Numbered from the stretch's first letter, positions 41,627 through 51,715 are shown. The stretch is 64,000 nucleotides of DNA from Planctomycetota bacterium (GCA_021831565.1 JAKBMM010000007.1:1-64000); one strand, 5' to 3'. Program-made: numbers and translations. Notes: generated from the letters alone by a model not told the origin.

Positions 41627-42625
41627 TCACCGGGGCGATTTGCCGTATCCGGGTGTAAACCGTTCCACGAGTTTGCGAATCAGGGGTTGATTCGCATCAA
41701 GGCCAAGACTCTTTTTCCAAAGGGTCAGCGCCTGGCCGCGCCGGACGGTCATGGATCTGTTATCGATATACTGAGTCATGTCCACAACTCCCAGTCCATT
41801 GAGCGCGGGAGTGTAATGGGGATTGAGTTTCAGAGCGTTCTGGTAAGCGGCGGCGGCGGCGGCCAGGCGTCCCAGCCGGTAATAACAGTATCCGGTTCGC
41901 TCACTGACCAGCGCCGACGGCGCAAGCTTTTGCGCGGTTCGCAGAATCCGCGCGGCCGCGTGAAATCTCTTTTGGGCCAGGTACATCTGGGCCAAGTCCA
42001 GATAGACGCGCGGCTGGTGCGGCTGCAGTTCGAGGCTTCGCTTTAGATAATGGATCGCCCGGGGCCGGTAGGCGGCGTTTTGCGCCGCGGCCTGGGCGTA
42101 AATGACGCCGAGGTTCGCCCAGGTTTTGAAGGAGTGGCCACCGTCGGCCACGGCTCGTCTGGCATAAATAATTCCAAAAGCGGGGTTCCCCGCTTGCGCA
42201 TAGGCCACCGCCACATGAAGAGCCGCGCGCGGGCTGTGCGGTCGGATCTGCAGCGCGTACTGGTAGGCCCTGATGGCACGGGGAAATTGGCGCAGTTGCT
42301 GATACATTACCCCGAGTTCATAGGCGGCGTAAAAACTCCAGGGGTTCAAATCGAAGGCGCGCCGGTAATCGGCCGCGGCACGGCGATATTTACCCGCGTG
42401 GCGATAGATATCGGCGCGGGCCTCGTACGCCGGTACCATTTGGGGATTTCTCGCAATCGCCTGAGTCAGCTCGCGCAGGGCCTGCCGCACATGACCTTGG
42501 TCCGCGGCCAACCGGCCCCGTACATAATCGCGTAAGGCGGCATGCCGCTGACTGCATCCCCCCACAGCGCCGACGATCAGGGCAATCAGCATCGCCGTCC
42601 GAAGTCTTTTTCCAACATTCATGCA
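41627..42625 (-). CDS. TPR-repeat lipoprotein
   Basis: Lipobox-like VGAVGGCSQ and repeated TPR units (YRRAFDLNPWSFYAAYELGVMYQQLRQFPRAIRAYQYALQIRPHSPRA). Confidence 0.8.
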   Translation of the reverse strand, partial: CMNVGKRLRTAMLIALIVGAVGGCSQRHAALRDYVRGRLAADQGHVRQALRELTQAIARNPQMVPAYEARADIYRHAGKYRRAAADYRRAFDLNPWSFYAAYELGVMYQQLRQFPRAIRAYQYALQIRPHSPRAALHVAVAYAQAGNPAFGIIYARRAVADGGHSFKTWANLGVIYAQAAAQNAAYRPRAIHYLKRSLELQPHQPRVYLDLAQMYLAQKRFHAAARILRTAQKLAPSALVSERTGYCYYRLGRLAAAAAAYQNALKLNPHYTPALNGLGVVDMTQYIDNRSMTVRRGQALTLWKKSLGLDANQPLIRKLVERFTPGYGKSPR

Positions 42626-42760
42626 AGTTTTCCCGGCCGGCAATCGGAAAAATCCTTATTTTTTTGAAGGGTGACCGGCGGCATGCGGTCCCCGTGTGTA
42701 TAAAACGGGCCTTTTTCTTACCATGCATGGCTGAATAAATCAACGCATCGGAAAAAAAGC

Positions 42761-42793
42761 CTGATTTCAACTGATTTCACCAACTGATTTCAA
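42761..42793. repeat. Three direct copies of CTGATTTCA(A/C) directly upstream of a promoter
   Basis: Copies at 42761, 42771 and 42784. Confidence 0.85.
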
Positions 42794-42798
42794 CTGGC

Positions 42799-42827
42799 TT
42801 GACTTACGTCCTGTAACTTTGTAGAAT
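42799..42827 (+). promoter_or_regulatory. Candidate strong sigma70-type promoter (TTGACT - 17 bp - TAGAAT)
   Basis: Direct motif reading; upstream of the DUF2934-like gene. Confidence 0.7.
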
Positions 42828-42957
42828 AAAGCCGGGTATGCGAGGCAGTATGCGCAGTGTATGCAGTATTTGTATATTTTAGTTAGGCCGAATAAACCGG
42901 GAAACAAAGCAATGCAACGGTTTATCCGAACGGCGAATCTGAACAAGGAGGTTGTTT

Positions 42958-43200
42958 ATGCCCCCACGTAGATCAAGTATTTCTTTTAACCCGGGCGCCA
43001 AAGCGCCTTTTACGCCTGCGGTGAGCCGATCAGAGGCCAAGGGCAGCGGTACCGCTGTTATCCAGCGGACCGCCCATCCCACGCACCAGCAGATTGCCGA
43101 GCGGGCCTACCAGATTTACCTCAAGAGGGGTTCCGGACCAGGCAATGCTTTTTCTGACTGGATCGAAGCCGAGCGGCAATTGAAAGCTGGCAATCTGTAA
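42958..43200 (+). CDS. DUF2934-like small protein
   Basis: HPTHQQIAERAYQIYLKRGSGPGNAFSDWIEAERQLKAG; RBS AAGGAGG upstream of ATG at 42958. Confidence 0.8.
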   Translation: MPPRRSSISFNPGAKAPFTPAVSRSEAKGSGTAVIQRTAHPTHQQIAERAYQIYLKRGSGPGNAFSDWIEAERQLKAGNL

Positions 43201-43300
43201 GTCCAACGGGACAACCGTCGCCGGATCATGCCGGCGCGTGGTTTCGGCGGCTTGCCGAGAACATGCGGCGCGGTAGGTGTGCCTTTTCATGCTCTTCGTA

Positions 43301-44254
43301 TTACGAAGGCGCCTGGGGGGATAGGTGCGCCGGTAGGGCGTAGGCGTGAACGATGTTCTGCACCAGGCGATGCCGCACAATGTCCGATTTGTCCAGTTCC
43401 ACAAAGTCGATGCCGCGAATTCCCGTGAGTTTTTGACGCGCGTCGGCCAGGCCGCTGTTTTGCCCGGGATCCAAATCCACCTGTGAGGGATCGCCGGTAA
43501 TGATCATTTTGCTCTCTTCACCCAGACGGGTGAGGAACATGAGCATCTGGGCGGGCGTGGTGTTCTGCGCCTCGTCGAGAATGATGACCGCATGATTAAG
43601 CGTTCGCCCCCGCATATAGGCCAGCGGCGCCAGTTCAATGATGTCGTTGGCCATGAAGCGGCGAATCTGCTCAAACGGCATCATATCGTGCAGGGCGTCG
43701 AGCAGCGGCCGCAGGTAGGGATTCACCTTGGCCTGGATGTCTCCGGGCAGAAAGCCGAGCTTTTCCCCCGCCTCCACCGCGGGCCGCACCAGCACAAGGC
43801 GACGTACCCGATTTTCGCGCAGCATGGCGACCGCCAGGGCGACGGCAAGGAAGGTTTTCCCGGTACCCGCCGGACCGGCGCAGAAAATCAGGTCGCTGTT
43901 TTGCATGGCTTGGACGTAGCGGTGTTGCCCCTGGGTTCGCGGCTCCACCACCCGTCCTGCGGACATTACGTCCAACGAACCGGCCGATGGGGCCGCGCGC
44001 GCCGGCGACGTTTTGCGCAGCGCGGCGGCGACATGTTCGTGATTCAGGATCGTTTCCCGCCGCAGCAGACGGTGCATTTCACCGATGGCCGCGGCGCAGC
44101 GCTCCACCGCCTCCGGCTCGCCGCTGATGCGCAGTTCATCGCCGCGGGCGCTCAAATGAACACCGAGTACTTCGCGGATCATCTTCAAATGGCGATCAGC
44201 CATTCCGAAAAGGGCAAGTTTGTTTTCCGGCTCAATGTGGATGGTGACGACCAA
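43301..44254 (-). CDS. PhoH-family ATPase
   Basis: FCAGPAGTGKTFLAVALAVAML (Walker A), GRTLNHAVIILDEAQNTTPAQMLMFLTRLG, KMIITGDPSQVDL. TTG start next to GGAGG proposed; ORF runs to 44284. Confidence 0.92.
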   Translation of the reverse strand: MVVTIHIEPENKLALFGMADRHLKMIREVLGVHLSARGDELRISGEPEAVERCAAAIGEMHRLLRRETILNHEHVAAALRKTSPARAAPSAGSLDVMSAGRVVEPRTQGQHRYVQAMQNSDLIFCAGPAGTGKTFLAVALAVAMLRENRVRRLVLVRPAVEAGEKLGFLPGDIQAKVNPYLRPLLDALHDMMPFEQIRRFMANDIIELAPLAYMRGRTLNHAVIILDEAQNTTPAQMLMFLTRLGEESKMIITGDPSQVDLDPGQNSGLADARQKLTGIRGIDFVELDKSDIVRHRLVQNIVHAYALPAHLSPQAPS

Positions 44255-44299
44255 GCAACCTCCTTCACACGCAAATTTTATCACATTATGATGTGAAAG

Positions 44300-45379
44300 A
44301 TGAGTGAATCAATGAAAGCGGGTAAAACCCCGGTCCTGGAGAGATGCCGGCAACTTCTGGCGGAACTTCATATCGACCATGATGCGGACTTGGCGGTTGA
44401 AATCATGCAGGCCGCGTTACGTCTGGCGTCCGATAGGCCCGGTCGGGCGGATATGAAGCTCGTGCTGCGGGCGCTCAAGGAGTTGCGCTACGGCTTCAAA
44501 ATGTTCCGGCCCTATCACGACCGGCGAAAGGTCAGCATCTTTGGATCGGCACGAACCGCGCGCACCGATCCTGATTACCAGACGGCGTGTGATTTTGGCC
44601 GGCAAATCGCGAATGCCGGGTTCATGGTTATCACGGGCGCCGGCAGCGGTATTATGGAGGCGGGACATGAGGGCGCCGGGCAGGCCAATTCATTCGGCGT
44701 GGCGATCAAGCTTCCCTTTGAGCAGGAAACCAACCCGGTCATCGCCGGAGATGAAAAGCTCGCTCACTTTCGCTACTTTTTCTCCCGCAAACTCATGTTT
44801 GTAAAAGAAACCCATGCCGTGGCGCTTTTTCCCGGAGGATTCGGAACGCACGACGAGGCCTTCGAGCTGCTGACTCTGGTTCAGACCGGCCGGGCCAACC
44901 CCATGCCGCTGGTGATGATCGAACGGCCGGGCGGCGATTACTGGCCATGCTGGGAGCGGTTCGTGCGTGAAAATCTGCTGCGAAGGAACCTGATATCGCC
45001 CGAAGATACGGCCCTGTGGACCATTACGGACAACGTCCGGCAAGCGGTAAACACCATCACCACGTTCTACCGCAATTACCATTCGCTGCGATTCCGGGAT
45101 GGACAGATTATCCTGCGAATTCGGCACGCGCCCGATGAAAATGAGCTCAACGCGTTGCGCCATGAATTCGCCGATTTATTTGACCGGGGAACCCTGGCGC
45201 TGATGAAGGGGCTAGAATCTGAACCGGCGCCGGTTCCCGTACCGGAGATGCCGCGGCTGGTATTTGAATTCAACCGCCGCTCGCCGGCGCGACTGTATAT
45301 GCTGATTGATCGTCTGAATCGGCTCAGCCGGCTCGATTTCACTCCCGATAGCCATCGGGACAGGCGGGCCGGTTGCTGA
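44300..45379 (+). CDS. LOG family protein (TIGR00730-like Rossmann fold)
   Basis: VITGAGSGIMEAGHEGA; AVALFPGGFGTHDEAFELLTLVQTG (PGGxGTxxE). Confidence 0.88.
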   Translation: MSESMKAGKTPVLERCRQLLAELHIDHDADLAVEIMQAALRLASDRPGRADMKLVLRALKELRYGFKMFRPYHDRRKVSIFGSARTARTDPDYQTACDFGRQIANAGFMVITGAGSGIMEAGHEGAGQANSFGVAIKLPFEQETNPVIAGDEKLAHFRYFFSRKLMFVKETHAVALFPGGFGTHDEAFELLTLVQTGRANPMPLVMIERPGGDYWPCWERFVRENLLRRNLISPEDTALWTITDNVRQAVNTITTFYRNYHSLRFRDGQIILRIRHAPDENELNALRHEFADLFDRGTLALMKGLESEPAPVPVPEMPRLVFEFNRRSPARLYMLIDRLNRLSRLDFTPDSHRDRRAGC

Positions 45380-45432
45380 AAAACTCTTTGCCGCGGCCAT
45401 TTTATTCGCTTTGTTGCACCAGGAGTCTGAAC

Positions 45433-46653
45433 ATGGTTGATACGATAAAAAAGATAGTGCTTGCCTATTCCGGCGGTCTGGACACGTCCGTAATTCTTCC
45501 CTGGCTTAAGGATCATTATGCGGGCTGCCGGGTCATCGCTTTCGCCGCCGAGTTGGGGCAGGGCGATGAGCTGGCCGGCATCAGGAAAAAAGCCATCGCC
45601 AGCGGGGCGGATCAGTGCGTGGTCAGGGATTTGCGCGAGGAATTCGCCCGTGATTACTGCTTTCCCATGCTGCGCGCCGGCGCGGTGTACGAACATCATT
45701 ACCTGTTGGGCACGGCCATAGCCCGGCCGCTGATCGCCAAACATCAGGTGGAAGTAGCCCGCCAGGAGGGGGCCGACGCCGTGGCGCATGGCGCTACCGG
45801 CAAAGGCAACGACCAGGTTCGCTTTGAGTTGACGTACATGGCCCTGGCCCCGGAACTCAAGATCGTCGCCCCCTGGAAGGATGAGCGTTTCCAACTTCGC
45901 AGCCGCGAGGCGGCTATTGCCTACGCCAAAGAAAAAGGCGTGCCTGTCAGCCAGACGGTCAAAAAAATTTATTCCCGCGACCGCAATCTCTGGCATATTT
46001 CCCACGAAGGAGCGGACCTGGAAGATCCGGCCAACGAGCCCAAGGATGATCTGTGGGTGATGAGCGTTCCGGTGAGCAAAGCGCCCGACAAGCCTGAGTT
46101 GGTCAACGTCGATTTTGACGCCGGCACGCCCGTGGCCGTTAATGGTCATCGATTGGCCGCGCACACCATGATTGAGCGACTCAATGCGATCGGGGGGCGC
46201 CATGCGGTGGGCCAGAGCGACTTGGTGGAAAATCGCCTGGTGGGTATGAAGAGCCGGGGCGCCTATGAAACCCCCGGTGGAACCATTCTGCTGACCGCCA
46301 TTCGGTCGCTGGAATCGATTTGCCTGGAACGCGATCTTCTGCATTGCAAGCAACAGCTTGCTCTCAAATATGCGGAATTGGTGTACTATGGCCAGTGGTT
46401 CCACCCGCTGCGCGAAGCGCTCGACGCCTTTATGGCCGCGGCGGCACAAAGAGTGACCGGCAGAGTGAAGTTGCGGCTTTTCAAGGGGCGGGTCACCGTG
46501 GCCTCGGTGCTCTCGCCACGGAGCCTCTATCAGAAGAATCTGGCCAGCTTTACCATGGGCGGTGAATATGACGGCAAAGACGCCATCGGTTTTATCAAGC
46601 TCTTCGGCCTGCCCATGAAAGCCCACGCGATGGCGAACCGTCGACGCCTTTGA
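45433..46653 (+). CDS. argG: Argininosuccinate synthase
   Basis: KKIVLAYSGGLDTSVILPWLKDHY; AHGATGKGNDQVRFEL; SPRSLYQKNLASFTMGGEYDGKDAIGFIKLFGLP. Confidence 0.96.
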   Translation: MVDTIKKIVLAYSGGLDTSVILPWLKDHYAGCRVIAFAAELGQGDELAGIRKKAIASGADQCVVRDLREEFARDYCFPMLRAGAVYEHHYLLGTAIARPLIAKHQVEVARQEGADAVAHGATGKGNDQVRFELTYMALAPELKIVAPWKDERFQLRSREAAIAYAKEKGVPVSQTVKKIYSRDRNLWHISHEGADLEDPANEPKDDLWVMSVPVSKAPDKPELVNVDFDAGTPVAVNGHRLAAHTMIERLNAIGGRHAVGQSDLVENRLVGMKSRGAYETPGGTILLTAIRSLESICLERDLLHCKQQLALKYAELVYYGQWFHPLREALDAFMAAAAQRVTGRVKLRLFKGRVTVASVLSPRSLYQKNLASFTMGGEYDGKDAIGFIKLFGLPMKAHAMANRRRL

Positions 46654-46716
46654 ATGCGCCGCGGTAGGTTCTACAATAGAGGCGGCCCGCAAACCACTGT
46701 CAGGAGGTTCATCAAC

Positions 46717-46971
46717 ATGATCGGTCATGAGCGCGGCGGGATGTTCAAGCACGCGATTCGCGGCACGTTGCTCGCCCTGCTGGTGCTGGCGCCGCTGACC
46801 TTATCCCTCGGCGGCTGCGGCGAAGGAGAGCTGTTCCAGAAAAACAATGACATCCAGAGCCGCAGCTTGTACTGGCCCGATCCCCATCCCATCGAAGAAA
46901 CACACCAGTCCAATTATGGCAGCGGCTTCATGCCGATGAATCCCGGCACGCCGGGCCAAAGCGGCTATTGA
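46717..46971 (+). CDS. Small predicted lipoprotein
   Basis: Signal peptide with lipobox-like LSLGGCGEGE; 84 aa. Confidence 0.6.
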   Translation: MIGHERGGMFKHAIRGTLLALLVLAPLTLSLGGCGEGELFQKNNDIQSRSLYWPDPHPIEETHQSNYGSGFMPMNPGTPGQSGY

Positions 46972-47164
46972 TAAGTATGTATATATATTCTTATAAGTTT
47001 GATTGCTGCGGCGGGCGGTCCCGCCTCCAGGACCCCCGGTCGGGAGCACAACGCGGGTGAACGACGGATCAAACCAGGCGGTGGGTTCATTAATCCGGAC
47101 GCGACTGAGCGTGGAGAAAGCCGGGGGAGCGGCCGATTTACTGCGAAGGCGGGGCGGCGGAGTC

Positions 47165-48043
47165 ATGGACCTGATCGCCCATTTCTGGGATCGTCTGCCG
47201 CAAACCCCACCCTTGCTGCGCGACGATTTGCACCTGCTGATCGCCTGGCGCCGGCCGGATGGTGCGCTGGACACCGCCGACGCAGTGGACATGAACCGGG
47301 CGGTTGGGGCAATGCTTTATGTTCCTAAAGCGCAGCGTGCGGATGTGTTCGCCCCCAGCGCCGAGGCCGCCGCTGTTTTTTCCGGTTATCTTGCCGATTG
47401 GGTCGCGCGGAATCATCCCCCGTCCGGTCCGGACCAGGCAAAACCGGATGAGAACCGGCTGACATCAACTAATACGTTCCATAATAAGAATATACCAATA
47501 AACTATATTACCGGCGAGGCGGTTGGTATTGATGCCATGCTTGCGAATTTGCTTACGCTCGTCAATCGCAAGGCTCCGGCAAAAAAGACTCTCAACGTGA
47601 TGATGCGTCTTCCGGATACCATCAAGGCGCAAATGTGTCCAAGAGTTCGCTCGGCAAGGAATGGCGATGAAAGTATTCTCAACAAATGGCGGAAGAGTTA
47701 TAAGCAGGAACGTGGAATTTTATTTGATGCCGACGTGGATGCCTGGATCGAATCTGGTAACGTATTTGTTTATGAACTGGACGGGAATGTTGTGGCCATG
47801 GCGAAATTCGATTTAATTTTGCCGAACATTGTGGAAATCGGCGGCGTATTTACATTCCCAGAATTCAGAAAACATGGCATTGGTGGACAACTGGTGCGGG
47901 ATTTGGTGTGTCGAATTCGCTCCACAGGAAAAACTCCGCTACTGCAAGTGGATGTAACCAACGAACTGGCTTTGAATATGTACCGAAAGGCTGGGTGGGT
48001 AGAGATTGGACAGTTGGTTCGTGTGTGGCTCGCGGTAACGTAA
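47165..48043 (+). CDS. GNAT-family N-acetyltransferase-like protein
   Basis: VEIGGVFTFPEFRKHGIGGQLVRDLVCRI and LQVDVTNELALNMYRKAGWVEIG; start uncertain. Confidence 0.75.
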   Translation: MDLIAHFWDRLPQTPPLLRDDLHLLIAWRRPDGALDTADAVDMNRAVGAMLYVPKAQRADVFAPSAEAAAVFSGYLADWVARNHPPSGPDQAKPDENRLTSTNTFHNKNIPINYITGEAVGIDAMLANLLTLVNRKAPAKKTLNVMMRLPDTIKAQMCPRVRSARNGDESILNKWRKSYKQERGILFDADVDAWIESGNVFVYELDGNVVAMAKFDLILPNIVEIGGVFTFPEFRKHGIGGQLVRDLVCRIRSTGKTPLLQVDVTNELALNMYRKAGWVEIGQLVRVWLAVT

Positions 48044-48051
48044 AGAAAGAT

Positions 48052-48067
48052 TGTTCCACGTGGAACA
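48052..48067. promoter_or_regulatory. parS site 1 (TGTTCCACGTGGAACA)
   Basis: Perfect 16-bp palindrome fitting the TGTTNCACGTGNAACA parS consensus, adjacent to parB. Confidence 0.9.
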
Positions 48068-48192
48068 GAACAACGTGTCTGAAAAGATTGGTTTTGCATG
48101 GTTCATCTTCAACGAGTTTTTTTGAGCGAGAATGGAAGTGCCTCAGATGCAGGTACATTTTTTCTTGACACCATCGCGTTTGTTGATGAAAA

Positions 48193-48208
48193 TGTTCCAC
48201 GTGGAACA
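48193..48208. promoter_or_regulatory. parS site 2 (TGTTCCACGTGGAACA)
   Basis: Identical 16-bp palindrome just upstream of parB. Confidence 0.9.
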
Positions 48209-48237
48209 TTTAATAATATTGTGCAAGGATGTGCTGT

Positions 48238-49191
48238 ATGTCCACAAATAATCGTCCTCGTCTTGGTCGTGGCTTGAGTTCCCTTATCACGGCAAGCCAA
48301 TCGGTCGCATCGGCTGACCATGCCACTGCTGTACGGAAATTGGAAAAAGAAGATAAGGCTGGACCTATCGCGACTATTCTTCCTGGTATTCGCGTGCAGG
48401 AAATAGAAATCGCCCTGATCGATCCAAACCCCGACCAGCCACGAGAGAGTATGGATAGCATTAGTCTGCAAGAACTGGCCGAATCGATTCGCTCCAACGG
48501 CATTCTTCAACCGGTTCTCGTTAAACCAGCAGGCGAGCGTTATCAACTTGTAGCCGGCCATCGGCGCACGGAAGCGGCAAAAATTGCCGGCTATATTACT
48601 ATTCCAGCCCTTGTCCGAACTGACAGTAAGCAAGAGAGCCAATTGGAATGGGCGTTGATAGAGAACATCCAGCGGAAGGATTTAAATCCGATTGAGCGCG
48701 CTAAAGCTTATAAAACCTACATTGATCGCTTTAATTTTACGCATGCTCAAGCGGCCCAGCGCCTGGGAGAAGATCGGACAACGATATCCAACTTTCTAAG
48801 ATTACTTGAATTAAGTGATGACGTGCGGGCAATGATATCCGGTGGCGAAATTTCCGCCGGTCACGCCAAGGTGCTCGCAGGTGTGGAAGACCGCCAGCGC
48901 CAAACTGATCTGGCCGGCATGGTTGTGGATGGCGATTTGAGTGTGCGCGCCTTAGAACGGCTGGCCCGGCAATCTCCCCTTGCCGATACGGCCGAGGCGG
49001 CCGAAACCGGCGTCCGGTCGCACACGCGCTTACTCAAAAGTCCGCACATTCTGGAAATGGAGCAGGACCTCTCGCGTAAACTCGGTACGAAAGTTCGCAT
49101 CTTTCCCGCCCGGCGCCGGAACAGCGGCAAGATCGTGATTCAGTATTTCACCCTGGATGATTTCGAGAGCATAGTGGAGAGATTTTCGTAA
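48238..49191 (+). CDS. parB: ParB/Spo0J-family chromosome partitioning protein
   Basis: RPRLGRGLSSLI; DPNPDQPRESMD; LVAGHRRTEAAKIAG; NIQRKDLNPIERAKAY; RLGEDRTTISNFLRLLEL. Confidence 0.95.
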   Translation: MSTNNRPRLGRGLSSLITASQSVASADHATAVRKLEKEDKAGPIATILPGIRVQEIEIALIDPNPDQPRESMDSISLQELAESIRSNGILQPVLVKPAGERYQLVAGHRRTEAAKIAGYITIPALVRTDSKQESQLEWALIENIQRKDLNPIERAKAYKTYIDRFNFTHAQAAQRLGEDRTTISNFLRLLELSDDVRAMISGGEISAGHAKVLAGVEDRQRQTDLAGMVVDGDLSVRALERLARQSPLADTAEAAETGVRSHTRLLKSPHILEMEQDLSRKLGTKVRIFPARRRNSGKIVIQYFTLDDFESIVERFS

Positions 49192-49230
49192 TGATATATA
49201 TGTTAATTTATGATATTATGGTGCCCGCCC

Positions 49231-50223
49231 ATGGCGCAAAGAGACTATTATGAAGTGCTGGGCGTAGGTCCAAACGCCGCGGCGGAGCAGATCAAGGCGG
49301 CCTACCGAAAGCTGGCGCGCCGTTATCATCCCGATCTTAACCGGAATGACAAAACCGCCGAGACGCGCTTCAAGGAAGTGCAGGAAGCCTACGACGTTCT
49401 ATCTGATCCGAAAAAACGCCTGGCGTATGATCAATTCGGTCACGCGGGCGTAAGCGGGGCGGCCGCCGCCGAAGCCGCCGCCGCCGCGGCCGCGTCCGGC
49501 CGCCGGGCTGGAAGAGTTCGCTATTCCCCGGGCACTCCCGGCGGCGCCACGGTCGATTTTGGGGAAGTGGACCTTGACGATCTTTTTGAATCGTTTGCCC
49601 GCCATACGCGGCGGGGGCGGGGAGACCGCCGGCCCTCTCCTACCGATTTTGCCGGCGCGCCGGGCGTCCCAACTCCCGATATCATTCACCCGGTCACGCT
49701 GAGTTTCGAGCAGGCTCTGGGCGGCACCACGCTGGATCTGCGTTTTGACACCGTGAATCGCGCTTTTTCGGAAACCATCCGTGTGAAAATACCTCCCGGC
49801 GTTACGGAAGGGTCCAAGGTTCGTGTGCGCGGTCGCGGCCAGCCTTCCCCGACGGGAAGCGGTCGGGGCGATCTGATCATCATTACCCACGTGTCGCCTC
49901 ATCCGTATTTCGGCCGCGCCGGCAAGGATGTCATTCTCGATCTGCCGATATCACCTGGGGAGGCGGTCCACGGCGCTGCGGTGCGCGTGCCGACGGTGGA
50001 TGGACCGGTGGAAATTCACGTTCCACCCGGCGTAACAAGCGGCAAAAAGCTGCGCATCAAGGGGCGCGGCGTGCCGGCGCGGGATGGCTCCCGCGGCGAT
50101 CAGTTGTGCCGGATTCTGGTCCAGTTGCCGCCGAATCTCACCGAACCGGAAAAAGAGACGCTGCGGGCCATGGATACGGCGCATCATTTTAATCCGCGTA
50201 GTACCGTCAATTGGAATATTTAA
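49231..50223 (+). CDS. DnaJ/CbpA-type co-chaperone lacking the zinc-finger domain
   Basis: [34 protein letters not shown] and DnaJ C-terminal domain; no CxxCxGxG repeats; Ala-rich linker. Confidence 0.9.
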   Translation: MAQRDYYEVLGVGPNAAAEQIKAAYRKLARRYHPDLNRNDKTAETRFKEVQEAYDVLSDPKKRLAYDQFGHAGVSGAAAAEAAAAAAASGRRAGRVRYSPGTPGGATVDFGEVDLDDLFESFARHTRRGRGDRRPSPTDFAGAPGVPTPDIIHPVTLSFEQALGGTTLDLRFDTVNRAFSETIRVKIPPGVTEGSKVRVRGRGQPSPTGSGRGDLIIITHVSPHPYFGRAGKDVILDLPISPGEAVHGAAVRVPTVDGPVEIHVPPGVTSGKKLRIKGRGVPARDGSRGDQLCRILVQLPPNLTEPEKETLRAMDTAHHFNPRSTVNWNI

Positions 50224-50260
50224 TTTCGTTTCCCAACCAGCGCTCCGGAGATTGTGCGTA

Positions 50261-50626
50261 ATGAAAATGTTGGTGTTCCTGGCCGTGCTCCTCGCGCTGG
50301 CGGCGGAAGGAATCGCTCTTCCGGCGCCGGGAACATTTTCGACATGGTCCCGTTCGCTTGTGGTTCCGACGGCAGCGCCCGTTCCCCATTCCGCAACGGG
50401 ATTACGGAATTCCCACGGCTATCGGAAGACGGCGCCCTTGCTCCGCGGAATATTTCTGATGGTGTTTGTACTTGTCTCTGTGATCTTCGTGGCAAGTCTG
50501 TTGATGGCCGCCCGCCGATTGTTTCTTCCTCCCAGCGGCAAGCGCCGCCCCAGCCGGTACGTGGACGCCTGGAAAATCGCCGGGCAGCGGATGGATGAGC
50601 CGCCGGAACCGCCGGAAGAATCGTGA
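50261..50626 (+). CDS. Small membrane protein, unknown function
   Basis: Signal-like N-terminus and a TM helix. Confidence 0.5.
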   Translation: MKMLVFLAVLLALAAEGIALPAPGTFSTWSRSLVVPTAAPVPHSATGLRNSHGYRKTAPLLRGIFLMVFVLVSVIFVASLLMAARRLFLPPSGKRRPSRYVDAWKIAGQRMDEPPEPPEES

Positions 50627-50713
50627 AACATCGGCACAGCACATGCCGAGGGGTTGCTAGATGCTTACCAAATGTCATGGGCCGCGGCTATAGCGCCGTT
50701 ACGATCATCAGAT

Positions 50714-51439
50714 TCAAGCCGATTTTCTCCGACGAATCAGGATGCCCAGGCCGCCGGCGGTCAGTAACGCCAGCGTGGCCGGTTCGGGAACCGGGGTGGT
50801 GGTGAGAATCGTCGATCCACCCAACGTGCCGAAGATGTCGCCGGCGCCCATATTCCCAATGAATTCCGTGGACAGGGAATAAGGACTGGTGAGACTCACG
50901 TTGCTCTGCGTGGCGTCGAACGTATACGACTGCGTATTGGTGCTGTTGATTGCGGATATCGGCGAATCAGACGGGCTGACACTGGCCGTGTAAGTATAAG
51001 GGCTGTTGCCGCCATCGGCACCCGATTCCATTGAAACCACATCATTTCCGGAAGTTGAGGTGGTGTCCAGCACGCCGGAGGTTTCCAGGTAGTTTGTGGC
51101 CCCCGTGAAGGTAAAGCCGGTGTCGGTAACCTGAATTTCAAACGTGGCCGAGCCGGTGCTGGAACTTTCGGTAAGGTTGCTGATTGTGAGCTGCAGATTG
51201 GCCTCGCTGCCATTGGTGGCCGAGGCGGAAATAGTCTGCCAGCTAAGACCAGGGCCGGCGGTACCGCTGGAGTTTTGAAACTGGCCCGGCGTGCCGGACT
51301 GGTTGGTTAATGAAACAAAACCACCGCCATTGACCGCGATCTCCACTTGCGGTTGGACTATAGTCGCCCGGGTCAGACCAGACGAAATCAATCCGGCAAC
51401 CAAGGCCGCCCCCATGCTGAAATAAATCTTTCTGCGCAC
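50714..51439 (-). CDS. PEP-CTERM sorting-domain secreted protein
   Basis: C-terminal PVPEPATLALLTAGGLGILIRRRKSA; N-terminal signal peptide; Ser/Thr/Asn-rich body. Confidence 0.9.
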   Translation of the reverse strand: MRRKIYFSMGAALVAGLISSGLTRATIVQPQVEIAVNGGGFVSLTNQSGTPGQFQNSSGTAGPGLSWQTISASATNGSEANLQLTISNLTESSSTGSATFEIQVTDTGFTFTGATNYLETSGVLDTTSTSGNDVVSMESGADGGNSPYTYTASVSPSDSPISAINSTNTQSYTFDATQSNVSLTSPYSLSTEFIGNMGAGDIFGTLGGSTILTTTPVPEPATLALLTAGGLGILIRRRKSA

Positions 51440-51715
51440 GACATAACCCCTGTGCTCATCAAGAGATTGCTAACACAATCGCCAGCGGACCCCGCCGACG
51501 AAAGAAGATGGGTATCTCTTTAAACCCTGCCCTTGGTAAAGATATATACTGCTTTCTTTCGGCGTTTGTCAAGTGTGCCACCAACGGCTATTTTACATTT
51601 TACAGGGACTGCCAATTTTTCTGGCGGCGGCCAAAATACGCGCATCGAGGCCTGACTTCGACGCGGAAAGAATGCCGGAAACGGACAAAAAGGCGGCTGA
51701 GGACATTCTCATACG

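Noticed and set aside
42640-42660. Possible terminator or regulatory hairpin at the TPR lipoprotein 5' side
   Set aside because: No clear stem with a T-run in the right orientation.
45076-46752. 558-aa minus-strand ORF
   Set aside because: Antisense to argG; a by-product of GC-rich codon bias, with no recognisable domain.
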